Origin: Dehalococcoidia bacterium | GTDB lineage: Bacteria; Chloroflexota; Dehalococcoidia; GIF9; UBA5629 | NCBI GenBank assembly: GCA_007280145.1 | Contig: QYPU01000045.1 | Coordinates: 1-18,624, forward strand | Reading direction: 5' to 3' | Length of the DNA: 18,624 nucleotides | Part shown: piece by piece, positions 6,928-14,058 of the stretch | Numbering within the stretch: position 1 is the stretch's first letter | Layout of the letters: every line of letters begins with the position of its first letter | Program-made: the position numbers and the translations under genes | Notes under the pieces: generated by a model | Seen by the model: only the letters and a program-made list of their open reading frames with translations | Told to the model about the DNA's origin: nothing | Database searches by the model: none

Positions 6928-6978
6928 TTGATCCCTCCTTTGTTTTTTGGCTTCATAATAATACCGGCAAATCCGCAT

Positions 6979-7337
6979 GTCAAACAGTAAATATCTTATT
7001 TAACTAATCGTTGTAGCTACGGATATTCTATTCCAAATATGCAATTTCTTTTTATGGTTTGCGCGAGTCCATGATGAGAAGCGTAAGTGTGAGTGCCATT
7101 CAGTTGCCGGAGGTATAATTCTGTGTCATTCCTTAGGTGGTAGCTCAATTTGTATTTGGGCGTGCCAGCATGTGCCGGGAGATCCAGGGACTTGGTTGGC
7201 AAAAATATTAGCAACGAGGATACTAGACGATGTGATGTTCAGTAGCACCACCAAACATTACAGGCTATTGTGACGTTCAGCTAACAAAACAAGCAGATGT
7301 GCAATTCACAAGGCTCGATATAGCAGTCGAAAGAGAT
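6979..7337. other. Intergenic stretch without a convincing gene
   Basis: About 360 bp between the small chimeric ORF and the serpin remnant. A 65-codon minus-strand frame (7017-7214) has no ribosome site and no recognisable motif. Given its neighbours, this is probably decayed sequence. Confidence 0.5.
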
Positions 7338-7646
7338 TTAAGCACTGGGGTTTACCACGCGCCCAATGAATAGTATTGATCCAGTCTCGATGTCACGAAT
7401 CAAGAATATGAAGGGCCGATCTACGATTACTTCCACAAGCTCTCCAGGTGGCATCGCCGTTGGCATTATAACTGCAGTAGCCGCTGCGGCCTCTGTGCCA
7501 GCCTCATCTACAGATACGAACGCCTTGTGTACTACATCTCCGATGAAGAAGTCGCGATTGCCAGTCATGCCTGAACGAAACGATGAAATGTTCAATTTTG
7601 TGCTAGTGAAGCGGCCACGAAGTTCATCAACTAGGTACTGGTTTGG
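7338..7646 (-). pseudogene. Serpin C-terminal remnant
   Basis: The frame encodes the last quarter of a serpin protease inhibitor. It contains SGMTGNRDFFIGDVVHKAF, the reactive-centre-loop hinge VDEAGTEAAAATAV, and the C-terminal strands DRPFIFLIRDIETGSILF and GRVVNPSA ending in TAA. A serpin has about 370-400 residues; here only some 85-100 remain. The frame is closed upstream by TAG (7649-7647), and the stretch just before SGMTG is degraded. The only possible start is a TTG without a ribosome site. It is therefore a decayed or truncated gene, although the hinge sequence itself is still that of an inhibitory serpin. Confidence 0.85.
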
Positions 7647-7674
7647 CTAATGAGGTGTCCAATAGTTTGTGGAC

Positions 7675-7797
7675 TTAGCGCAATTCCTGAATATAGAACT
7701 TGTCTTCGTCTTTCTCCTGAAGAAGTGCCAGACCGTATTGCAGCGCCTCGCTAATTATTTCCGCTATTCTCCTTGTGCCTGATATGTTTGAAGTTCC
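7675..7797 (-). pseudogene. Possible tail of a small antitoxin-like protein
   Basis: Overlapping the 3' end of aacS in another frame is a short open stretch ending EIISEALQYGLALLQEKDE..FYIQELR and TAA. The charged helix with SEALxxGLxLLQEK resembles the C-termini of ParD-type ribbon-helix-helix antitoxins. The frame is closed by TAA at 7800-7798 and has no start codon, so at most a fragment remains. The assignment is tentative. Confidence 0.25.
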
Positions 7798-9734
7798 TTA
7801 ATGTTTTTATATAGTTCCAGCGACTGTGGGTTGGCTAAAGCATCCGCATTAAGCACGGGCTCGTTATGAATCACGTTCCACACTGCCAATTCAACTTTTT
7901 TCATATTAATCGTATAGGGGATATCGTCAATAGCTATGATCTTAGCCGGTACATGACGTGGGGTGGTGTGCTGCCTGATTGTAGTTTTTATCTTCTTGAC
8001 GAGGTCTTCTGTTAGTTCCACACCCTCGACCAGTTTGACAAACAGGATAACTCTGACATCGTTCTCCCATTTCTGGCCGACCACAAGGCTATCTACGACC
8101 TCATCAAGAGCCTCCACCTGACGATAGATCTCGGCGGTTCCTATTCTTACACCTCCTGGGTTAAGAGTAGCGTCGGAGCGCCCGTAAATGATGACGCCAT
8201 TATTCTCAGTTATCTCAGCGTAGTCTCCGTGGCGCCATGCACCAGGGTACACATTGAAATAAGCGCTATGGTATTTTCGGTTGTCTGGGTCATTCCAGAA
8301 GTAAAGGGGCATGGATGGAGAAGGAGCTGTGCACACCAGTTCACCCTTTTGGTTCACGACCGGTTTTCCTTGTGCATCAAAGACCTCGACCTTCATGCCC
8401 AGACATCGCCGCTGTAGCTCGCCTGCGTAGACAGGACCAATTGGATTACCTGCAGCAAAACAACCATTAATGTCGCTACCACCCGAAATTGAGGCGAGGA
8501 GCACATCCTTCTTAATATCTCGGTAGACAAAATTGAAGCTCTCTATGGAGAGAGGAGAACCTGTAGACAATATCACCCTTAAGCTGCTCAAATCATAGTC
8601 TTTGCCTGGCTTGAGCCCGCGGTTTTCAATCTCAGCCAGGTACCTAGCGCTGGTGCCGAATATGGTTATTTTTTCGTCTTGGGCTAGCTGCCATAGCACA
8701 GCTGCATTGGGATAAAAGGCTGAACCATCATAGAGCAACACAGTAGCACCAAGGGCTAGAGAACAAACCAACCAGTTCCACATCATCCAGCCACAGGTGG
8801 TGAAATAGAATATAGTATCCTCCCGCTTAACATCAGTCTGGAGTTTCAATTCCTTCAGCTGATTGACCAGAACCCCGGCAACGCCTTGCACCATACACTT
8901 GGGCAAGCCAGTAGTCCCGGAGGTGAACATGATATACAAGGGATGGTCAGGGGGGACTTGCTCGAACTGGATCTCAAGCCCAGGCTCTTGGGATAGGAAA
9001 TCCTCGTAAAGAATCGAGCTGGGGATGTTGCTGATATCTACCGTCTTCTCTGTATAGGGGATGACTATGACCTTTTGGATAGAGGGGAGGTTATTCAGCA
9101 TACTTGTGATTCGTTCCAAAGAGTCAAAAGCCTTGCCATTATAGAAGTAGCCGTTGGCAGCGAATAGAATCTTTGGTTGTATCTGCCCAAAGCGATCAAG
9201 AACTCCCTTAGCGCCGAAATCAGGAGAACAGGATGACCATATAGCACCAAGACTAGTAGTAGCCAGTATGGCAACGACTGTTTCAATCATATTGGGCATA
9301 AACCCAGCTACCCGGTCGCCTGCAGTGACCCCTTGCTCACGAAGAGATTTGGCCAAGCGTGCCACCTGGTCATAGAGTTCAGCATAGCTTATCTTGACCG
9401 GCTCTAGCCCCTCACCTTTAAATATAAGAGCTACTTGGTCATCCCTGTAGCGTAGTAAGTTCTCGGCAAAATTTAGTTTTGCGCCAACGAACCACTTTGC
9501 GCCCGGCATTTTCACGAGGTCATCGACGACAGTGTTGTAATCCTTCGATGTCTTGATCTCGACAAAGTCCCATAAGGCGGCCCAGAAATCGGGAATCTTC
9601 TTTATTGACCAGTCATATAGATCGTCGTAAGAGCCAAATTTCTGTCCGTGCCGTCTATTAACATAACCTATGAATTTGGCCATATTGGTATTTCTTTTCC
9701 GCTCCTCTGAGGGGGTCCAAAGTAACTGTGCCAT
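7764..9734 (-). CDS. aacS: Acetoacetyl-CoA synthetase
   Basis: This 656-residue ANL ligase has the length and motifs of acetoacetate-CoA ligase, which activates acetoacetate with ATP and CoA. There is an N-terminal ACS segment (WFVGAKLNFAENLL, 81-94) and the nucleotide loop TSGTTGLPK at 271-279. CGWMMWNWLV follows near 314-323, then SGGSDINGCF at 417-426 (typical of AacS), WRHGDY at 500-505 and GRSDATLNPGGVRIG at 518-532. The C-terminal lysine is K612 in YTINMKK, where the usual SG before the lysine is replaced by NM. The ATG has GGAGGAG six bases upstream. It is a solitary minus-strand gene bracketed by gene remnants. It could feed acetoacetyl-CoA to thiolytic cleavage or to biosynthesis. 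Confidence 0.92.
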   Translation of the reverse strand: MAQLLWTPSEERKRNTNMAKFIGYVNRRHGQKFGSYDDLYDWSIKKIPDFWAALWDFVEIKTSKDYNTVVDDLVKMPGAKWFVGAKLNFAENLLRYRDDQVALIFKGEGLEPVKISYAELYDQVARLAKSLREQGVTAGDRVAGFMPNMIETVVAILATTSLGAIWSSCSPDFGAKGVLDRFGQIQPKILFAANGYFYNGKAFDSLERITSMLNNLPSIQKVIVIPYTEKTVDISNIPSSILYEDFLSQEPGLEIQFEQVPPDHPLYIMFTSGTTGLPKCMVQGVAGVLVNQLKELKLQTDVKREDTIFYFTTCGWMMWNWLVCSLALGATVLLYDGSAFYPNAAVLWQLAQDEKITIFGTSARYLAEIENRGLKPGKDYDLSSLRVILSTGSPLSIESFNFVYRDIKKDVLLASISGGSDINGCFAAGNPIGPVYAGELQRRCLGMKVEVFDAQGKPVVNQKGELVCTAPSPSMPLYFWNDPDNRKYHSAYFNVYPGAWRHGDYAEITENNGVIIYGRSDATLNPGGVRIGTAEIYRQVEALDEVVDSLVVGQKWENDVRVILFVKLVEGVELTEDLVKKIKTTIRQHTTPRHVPAKIIAIDDIPYTINMKKVELAVWNVIHNEPVLNADALANPQSLELYKNIKELQTYQAQGE

Positions 9735-10056
9735 GATAATCTCCTCCGTTAAGTAGTTAAGTTAAGTATACAGAATCCTCTCAACGAATCGCCTGTATTA
9801 ATCCCGGAATTTGTAACCAAGCTTGTTATCAAACACGGGTTGGTTATTTGCAATCCTCTTTATTAAACCTGGCTCATAAATCAAAGTTTGTAATAGGCCA
9901 TGTTCAACTATTCCCCTATGTCATTTTGTATCAATGACTCACAAGCTCAGTAGCAAAATGTGCTTAAGCTTGTTACCGTCCACAGGTCCCTTCTATAAGA
10001 AAGCTTGTGAATCCAAACGATGGCTTGATAGTCTCCAAGGTCAAAACTGGTGAGCC
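9735..10056. other. Leader region of aacS and decayed sequence
   Basis: A minus-strand TATACT at 9770-9765 may be the -10 box of aacS, about 30 bp before the ATG, but no -35 hexamer fits. AAGCTTGT occurs three times (9819, 9966 and 10001) without a clear pattern. No gene is visible. Confidence 0.4.
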
Positions 10057-10405
10057 TCAGCCAATATTACGCTGCGGTATTGTTAGTACACCAGCCACGC
10101 TCTTTAAATCGAACCACCATTTGTCCTGCTCATTCCCCTTTCCATACCCCAGAAATTCGTCAGCTTTGATTGAGATCCTCCTAGCCAAACTGGAACGTTG
10201 AACCGCCCAACGAACCAAGTTATGGTTCCAGGCATTAGGTCTGGTCCATGGGCAAACCTTGACGCAGTTATTGCACCAGCTTCCATGCTTGTTCAAGTGA
10301 GATCTCCTCCTTTGGCTGCTGAATACGGTTCCTGGCGGCAACTAAGAACGCTCGCCCATAACAAGCTAGTGCGCGGACATCAAAGAAACGCCTCGCACCA
10401 TTGAC
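10057..10405 (-). pseudogene. Reductive-dehalogenase-like iron-sulfur protein, frameshifted C-terminal remnant
   Basis: One frame (10057 to about 10310) encodes CNNCVKVCPWTRPNAWNH, then RSSLARR and LGYGKGNEQDKWWFDL. This is a ferredoxin-type CxxCxxxCPW cluster motif followed by a tail I associate with RdhA-like proteins of Dehalococcoidia. The preceding piece (GARRFFDVRALACYGRAF) is readable in a different frame up to about 10405; it ends in TAA at 10270-10268 and has lost cysteines expected in the first cluster motif. At least one frameshift and loss of the N-terminal three quarters make this a pseudogene. It begins about 13 bp after the end of the DUF35 gene. Confidence 0.72.
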
Positions 10406-10418
10406 CAAAAGGGGCACA

Positions 10419-10832
10419 TCATTGCTTTGCCGGCTGGAAATAGAACAGGGTAAACTCATCAGTTATGTCTTTGAAGACTACCTCCACGGGCATGTCACAT
10501 TTCAGGTCCTCATGCTTGCAATTCACAATTCTACTCATCACCCGGATGCCTTCGTCCAGGTCAACCAAGGCCAACACATAGGGAAGGTCTTCCATGAACC
10601 TCTCTTCAACGCCGTACATCGTTACGGTGTAACTCCACAGTTTCCCTTTCCCTTTGGATTCAATCCAGCCCAGGTTGGATGACCAGCACTCGGGGCAGAA
10701 TTTCCTCGGGTAGAATATGTTCAAGCCACAGTCGTTGCAGTGTTGAATCAAGAACTTGCGCTGTTTGGTCCCCTTCCAAAACTCTTCGCTCCATGGCTGG
10801 GTGACAGGTAACGGCTTCTTGTATTCACTCAT
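10419..10832 (-). CDS. DUF35 / Zn-ribbon OB-fold acyl-CoA-binding partner protein
   Basis: The 137-residue protein has the two-part DUF35 layout. An N-terminal helix (WSEEFWKGTKQRKFLIQ) leads to a zinc ribbon with Cys32, Cys35, Cys46 and Cys49. An OB fold follows, with LWSYTVTMYGVEERFMEDLPYVLALVDL at about 65-92. DUF35 proteins form complexes with thiolase-superfamily enzymes and channel acyl-CoA, as in archaeal thiolase/HMG-CoA synthase complexes and actinobacterial steroid aldolases. The start chosen (10832) overlaps the thiolase stop as ATGA and has GGGAGG eight bases upstream; a longer in-frame GTG/ATG extension to 10910 would overlap the thiolase gene and is rejected. The overlap implies coupled translation and an obligate partner. 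Confidence 0.9.
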   Translation of the reverse strand: MSEYKKPLPVTQPWSEEFWKGTKQRKFLIQHCNDCGLNIFYPRKFCPECWSSNLGWIESKGKGKLWSYTVTMYGVEERFMEDLPYVLALVDLDEGIRVMSRIVNCKHEDLKCDMPVEVVFKDITDEFTLFYFQPAKQ

Positions 10833-12004
10833 GTTATGTCCCTCCCAAATACTGTAACTACCATATTCATGCCAGAACCACCTGAGGCATTCGTTAGAAC
10901 GTACCTGCAATTGGGTATCTGCCTATCTCCAGCCTTACCCATTATCTGCCGTGCACATTCCACATAAGTTGCGAATCCAACACCAGAGCCGGTGTGACCT
11001 CGACCTATGGCATCACCTATAGTGGAAACGGGGAGCTTGCCTCCTGGCCAGGTATTGCCTTCCATCATGAATTTGCCGGCCTTGCCGCGTTCCACTATTC
11101 CGAGTGCCTCAAGAAATTGGGCGACCCCGAGAGGATAAGCCATATAAACCTCCAGGATATCCATGTCTTCCAGCTTGAGGCCTGCCTCGGCCAATGCTTC
11201 ATTAGCTGCTTCCTTGATTGGGTTCCTCTGAGTTTTTCTGCGTTGAGTCATGGTAGCCTGAGTATACCTTACGCCTTCGCCGAGCTTGAAGACAGGCGTC
11301 TTGGTCAGTTTCCTGGCTCTATCGGGCGTAGTCACAACCATTGCTGCCGCTCCATCCGCCAATCGGTTACACTCCCAAGCGTGCAGAGGTGTGCTTACCA
11401 TCCTGGAGCCGAGAACTTGCTCAATGGTCGCTGGCTTTCGAGTCATGGCAAGCGGGTCCAGCTCTGACCACTTCCGCAGAGCTACAACTATCGCGGCAAT
11501 TTCCTCCGGAGTAGCCCCTGTCTCGTACATGTATCTGGTTGCCCCAATCGCCACAAGGCCATTGAATGTCATGCCGAACGGGTATTCCCACTGTATATCC
11601 ACACCCGCAGTGGCAAAGAATTTGATAGCATCATCAGGCGGAATGCCCGAGTGCTGTGTGACGTGCTGAACAAGGACAATGTCTGCAACACCGCTGTTTA
11701 CCCACTGCTCTGCCATCCTCAGAGAGGCAACACAACTCGACCCCCCGGCGTTGACCAGGCAAATCTCCTTGCATCCTTTGAGCCCCAGTTCCTCTGGAAT
11801 TTTCCCAAAGCCAATCTCCGACTGAAGCCTTGGTTGAGCCATTGGGTTGATACTGATGACGCCCTGTATGTCATTCTTGTCCACGCCAGCATCTCTTATC
11901 GCTCCCATGCATGTTTCATAAATCATGTCCCACTGGCCCCTATCGGGATACCATCCCGTGGCCACCTCACCAATCCCAGCGATTGCGAGTTTTCCTTTGC
12001 TCAT
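10829..12004 (-). CDS. Thiolase-like protein (SCP-x/Ltp2 type) lacking the canonical catalytic cysteine
   Basis: This 391-residue thiolase-fold protein has the length and order of the SCP-x/lipid-transfer thiolase group. The N-terminal half runs to the nucleophile loop, which reads VNAGGSSCVASL (84-95). The C-terminal half carries LEVYMAYPLGVAQFLEALG (284-302), WPGGKLPVSTIGDAIGRGHTGSG with H337, and NASGGSG (372-378). In true thiolases the loop has Cys at the position occupied here by Gly88, with the only cysteine (C91) three residues later. The usual HDAF is YMAY, and the second active-site cysteine is absent. That pattern recalls Ltp2-type retro-aldolases that also work with a DUF35 partner, so C-C cleavage by an aldol mechanism is possible. 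GGAGG lies 11 bases before the ATG. Confidence 0.85.
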   Translation of the reverse strand: MSKGKLAIAGIGEVATGWYPDRGQWDMIYETCMGAIRDAGVDKNDIQGVISINPMAQPRLQSEIGFGKIPEELGLKGCKEICLVNAGGSSCVASLRMAEQWVNSGVADIVLVQHVTQHSGIPPDDAIKFFATAGVDIQWEYPFGMTFNGLVAIGATRYMYETGATPEEIAAIVVALRKWSELDPLAMTRKPATIEQVLGSRMVSTPLHAWECNRLADGAAAMVVTTPDRARKLTKTPVFKLGEGVRYTQATMTQRRKTQRNPIKEAANEALAEAGLKLEDMDILEVYMAYPLGVAQFLEALGIVERGKAGKFMMEGNTWPGGKLPVSTIGDAIGRGHTGSGVGFATYVECARQIMGKAGDRQIPNCRYVLTNASGGSGMNMVVTVFGRDIT

Positions 12005-12049
12005 TCTTACATAAACCTCCGTTAGAATTCACTGTGCTGCATATTGTAT

Positions 12050-12073
12050 GCTCACCAACTGAGCTACAATACC
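12050..12073 (-). pseudogene. 5' tRNA fragment (D arm)
   Basis: On the minus strand TAGCTCAGTTGGTGAGC matches a tRNA D arm (GCTC, loop AGTTGGT, GAGC), preceded by seven acceptor-length bases GGTATTG. What follows (ATACAATATGCAGC) forms no anticodon arm, so only the 5' third is present. The parent tRNA cannot be named. Confidence 0.55.
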
Positions 12074-12100
12074 GTACCTCATATCATGTCACGTGCCTAT

Positions 12101-12126
12101 CCCTCCTTTCTCTTGGCATGCCAAGA
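12101..12126 (-). promoter_or_regulatory. 16-bp perfect palindrome next to an orphan ribosome site
   Basis: TCTTGGCATGCCAAGA (12111-12126) is a perfect palindrome, suitable as an operator. One base further on the minus strand lies a strong ribosome site AAAGGAGGG (12109-12101), followed only by GTG-ACA-TGA and ATG-ATA-TGA dead ends. A gene start seems to have been lost here between the enoyl-CoA hydratase and the thiolase-like gene. Confidence 0.5.
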
Positions 12127-12157
12127 AGAAAACGTTCAAGAAAGCGGAAATAGATGC

Positions 12158-12961
12158 CTACCGCCCTTTGAATTCCGGAGGCCTCTTCTCCATGAAGGCT
12201 CTTGGTCCCTCTTTGGCATCCTCTGAAGCTGAAATCAGACCGCCTGCTGACCGCTCCAATGCTAGGGCTACATCGATGTCTGGCGTTTCAAGAGCAGCAT
12301 TGACCACCATTTTGGCCAGTCTTATGGCAAGTGGTGATTTGCTGCATATATTGTCTGTTATTTCCTTGACAGCATCCTCCAACTTGTCTTGCGGGACCAC
12401 CCTGTTCACGAGCCCCATCGCCTCAGCTTCCTTGGCGCTGAATCGGCCGGCGGTATAGAGCAGTTCCTTGGCCTTTCTCGCTGGCAGAGCCTTACAGAAA
12501 CGCACAATTCCTCCCGAGCCAGGAAGTATGCCCAAGCCGACTTCGAGCATGCCGAACGTGGCATTCTCGGAGGCAATCATGAAATCGCAGGCCAAGGCAA
12601 ACTCAAGCCCGCCCGCAAAGCAGTGGCCGTTCACCGCCGCAATTATGGGCTTCTCCATCCTTTCCATCAATCTGTGTGCCTCGTAGCAGACATTCCGCAG
12701 ATAGTTGTATGTACCAACGGGAGTGCCCGCTCCTTCGAACGGCAAACTGAAATCCTGGCCCACCGAAAAGGACTTGTCCCCAGCGCCGGTAAGGACTATA
12801 ACCTTTATATCGTTATCACTTTGTGCATCCAGGAGCGCATCCTTCAGTTCCGAAAGCATCGGCGCACCCATCGCATTAAGTCTCTTCGGGTTATTGAAGA
12901 ATATTTTGGCGGCCCCGTCCTTTTTCTCGTAGATTAGGTATTCGTACTCCTTGTTGCTCAT
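12158..12961 (-). CDS. Enoyl-CoA hydratase/isomerase (crotonase family)
   Basis: The 267-residue protein is a standard crotonase. The oxyanion-hole segments are SFSVGQD (64-70) and CFAGGLE (114-120). Both catalytic glutamates of true hydratases are present: E120 in AGGLEFALACD and E140 in FGMLEVGLGILPGSGG. The C-terminal trimerisation helices follow to RPPEFKGR. It should add water to a 2-enoyl-CoA. Chain length and natural substrate are not evident; isomerase or carboxyl-hydrolase roles are less likely with both glutamates intact. The ATG has AGGAGA seven bases upstream. It follows livF by 67 bp on the same strand without an obvious terminator, so it belongs to the transporter operon. Confidence 0.92.
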   Translation of the reverse strand: MSNKEYEYLIYEKKDGAAKIFFNNPKRLNAMGAPMLSELKDALLDAQSDNDIKVIVLTGAGDKSFSVGQDFSLPFEGAGTPVGTYNYLRNVCYEAHRLMERMEKPIIAAVNGHCFAGGLEFALACDFMIASENATFGMLEVGLGILPGSGGIVRFCKALPARKAKELLYTAGRFSAKEAEAMGLVNRVVPQDKLEDAVKEITDNICSKSPLAIRLAKMVVNAALETPDIDVALALERSAGGLISASEDAKEGPRAFMEKRPPEFKGR

Positions 12962-13028
12962 TTCTTCTCTCCTAATGTTTTTGTTTGGCTGCCAAGCTAA
13001 CTTGCCCTGCTTTGGCTCACCCTGATCC

Positions 13029-13820
13029 TCACCCCAGCCATCTTTTTCTTCTCCTATAGTGTTTTACTCCTCTATAGCTCTTGCGCTCGCCCACCTTACT
13101 TAACCCAAGATAGAATTCTTTTATGTCTTCATTGTCCTTCAAGCTGTCACTGGGGCCGTCCAATACTACCCTGCCATTCTCCAGCACATAGCCGTAGTCA
13201 CTAATACTCAGAGCGGCAAGAGCATTCTGCTCTACAAGCAATACGCCAACCTTTTGCTCTGCACTTATCCTTCTAACTAGCTCGAAAATTGTGGTTTGAA
13301 GGATAGGACTTAACCCCAATGATGGCTCATCAAGCAGAATAATCCTAGGCCGTGCCATCAGAGCACGACCTATTACCACCATTTGTTGTTCACCTCCTGA
13401 AAGGTAACCACAAGTCTTGCTCCGAAGCCCCTTGAGCTGTGGGAAATAATTGTATACCATCTCTAAATCCTGGCGTACCCGACTGTCCGAAAACAGATTT
13501 GCGCCGATAATAACGTTTTCCTCTGTAGACAGATGCCCGAAGATTCTCCTTCCCTCCATAACTTGAACAATGCCCATCCTTACTATAGCTGGCGGAGACA
13601 TATTGTCTATTCTCTTGCCGTCAAACACTATATTTCCATCCGTAACTCTGCCCTCTTCGATCTTCAGTAATCCTGATGTTGACTTCAACAATGTGGTTTT
13701 GCCAGCCCCATTGCTGCCTAATACACAAACCAAGCCACCCTTATCTACATGCAAGGACAAGCCTTTCAGCACCAAAATCAATCCTTTATATTTTACTTCA
13801 ATGTTGTTTATTTCTAGCAT
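13029..13820 (-). CDS. livF: Branched-chain amino acid-type ABC transporter ATP-binding protein LivF
   Basis: This is an ABC ATPase of the LivF group (263 residues from the start chosen). Walker A GSNGAGKTT is at about 35-43, signature LSGGEQQ at 140-146 and Walker B ILLDEP at 161-166. The characteristic VEQN replaces the H-loop histidine at 196-199. The stretch NIVFDGKRI and the EGRRIF segment are also LivF-like. The C-terminus ends in an extra basic tail (RKSYRGVKHYRRRKRW). The ATG at 13820 is chosen from the weak AGG seven bases upstream and the usual MLEINNIEV beginning; in-frame ATGs at 13826 and 13844 are alternatives. It powers the LivH/LivM permease together with a LivG that is not in this window. 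Confidence 0.92.
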   Translation of the reverse strand: MLEINNIEVKYKGLILVLKGLSLHVDKGGLVCVLGSNGAGKTTLLKSTSGLLKIEEGRVTDGNIVFDGKRIDNMSPPAIVRMGIVQVMEGRRIFGHLSTEENVIIGANLFSDSRVRQDLEMVYNYFPQLKGLRSKTCGYLSGGEQQMVVIGRALMARPRIILLDEPSLGLSPILQTTIFELVRRISAEQKVGVLLVEQNALAALSISDYGYVLENGRVVLDGPSDSLKDNEDIKEFYLGLSKVGERKSYRGVKHYRRRKRWLG

Positions 13821-13947
13821 TGTCATACCTAGACACCAACCCATACCTTATTCATGAGCACAGCTACTTATCTGCCGCCTACCTGGCACACGTAATATCA
13901 GACCTAAAGCTCGCCAGTTCTTGGCCTCAAAAGGCTCCATGCCTTAC

Positions 13948-14000
13948 ATCGATCCAGATACCCTCTACCTTCTACACATACCCTTGGTATCTGGATCGAT
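13948..14000 (-). repeat. 15-bp perfect hairpin between the substrate-binding-protein gene and livF
   Basis: ATCGATCCAGATACC (13948-13962) and GGTATCTGGATCGAT (13986-14000) are exact reverse complements around a 23-nt loop. In the operon's mRNA it follows the lipoprotein gene. No T-run follows on the minus strand, so it looks more like a stabilising or processing stem-loop than a terminator. Confidence 0.75.
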
Positions 14001-14058
14001 TTCTCTTTGGCTGCTAGCTCAGCAGTTCCTTCTATCTCAAACTTCTGACTAGACTTGC

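Noticed and set aside
7017..7214. 65-codon minus-strand ORF
   Set aside because: No ribosome site, no motif and surrounded by debris; treated as chance.
9819..10008. Three copies of AAGCTTGT
   Set aside because: Short, irregularly spaced and without flanking similarity; no repeat family or array can be claimed.
10828..10910. N-terminal extension of the DUF35 protein
   Set aside because: It would lie wholly inside the thiolase gene; the ATGA overlap with GGGAGG upstream fixes a better start at 10832.
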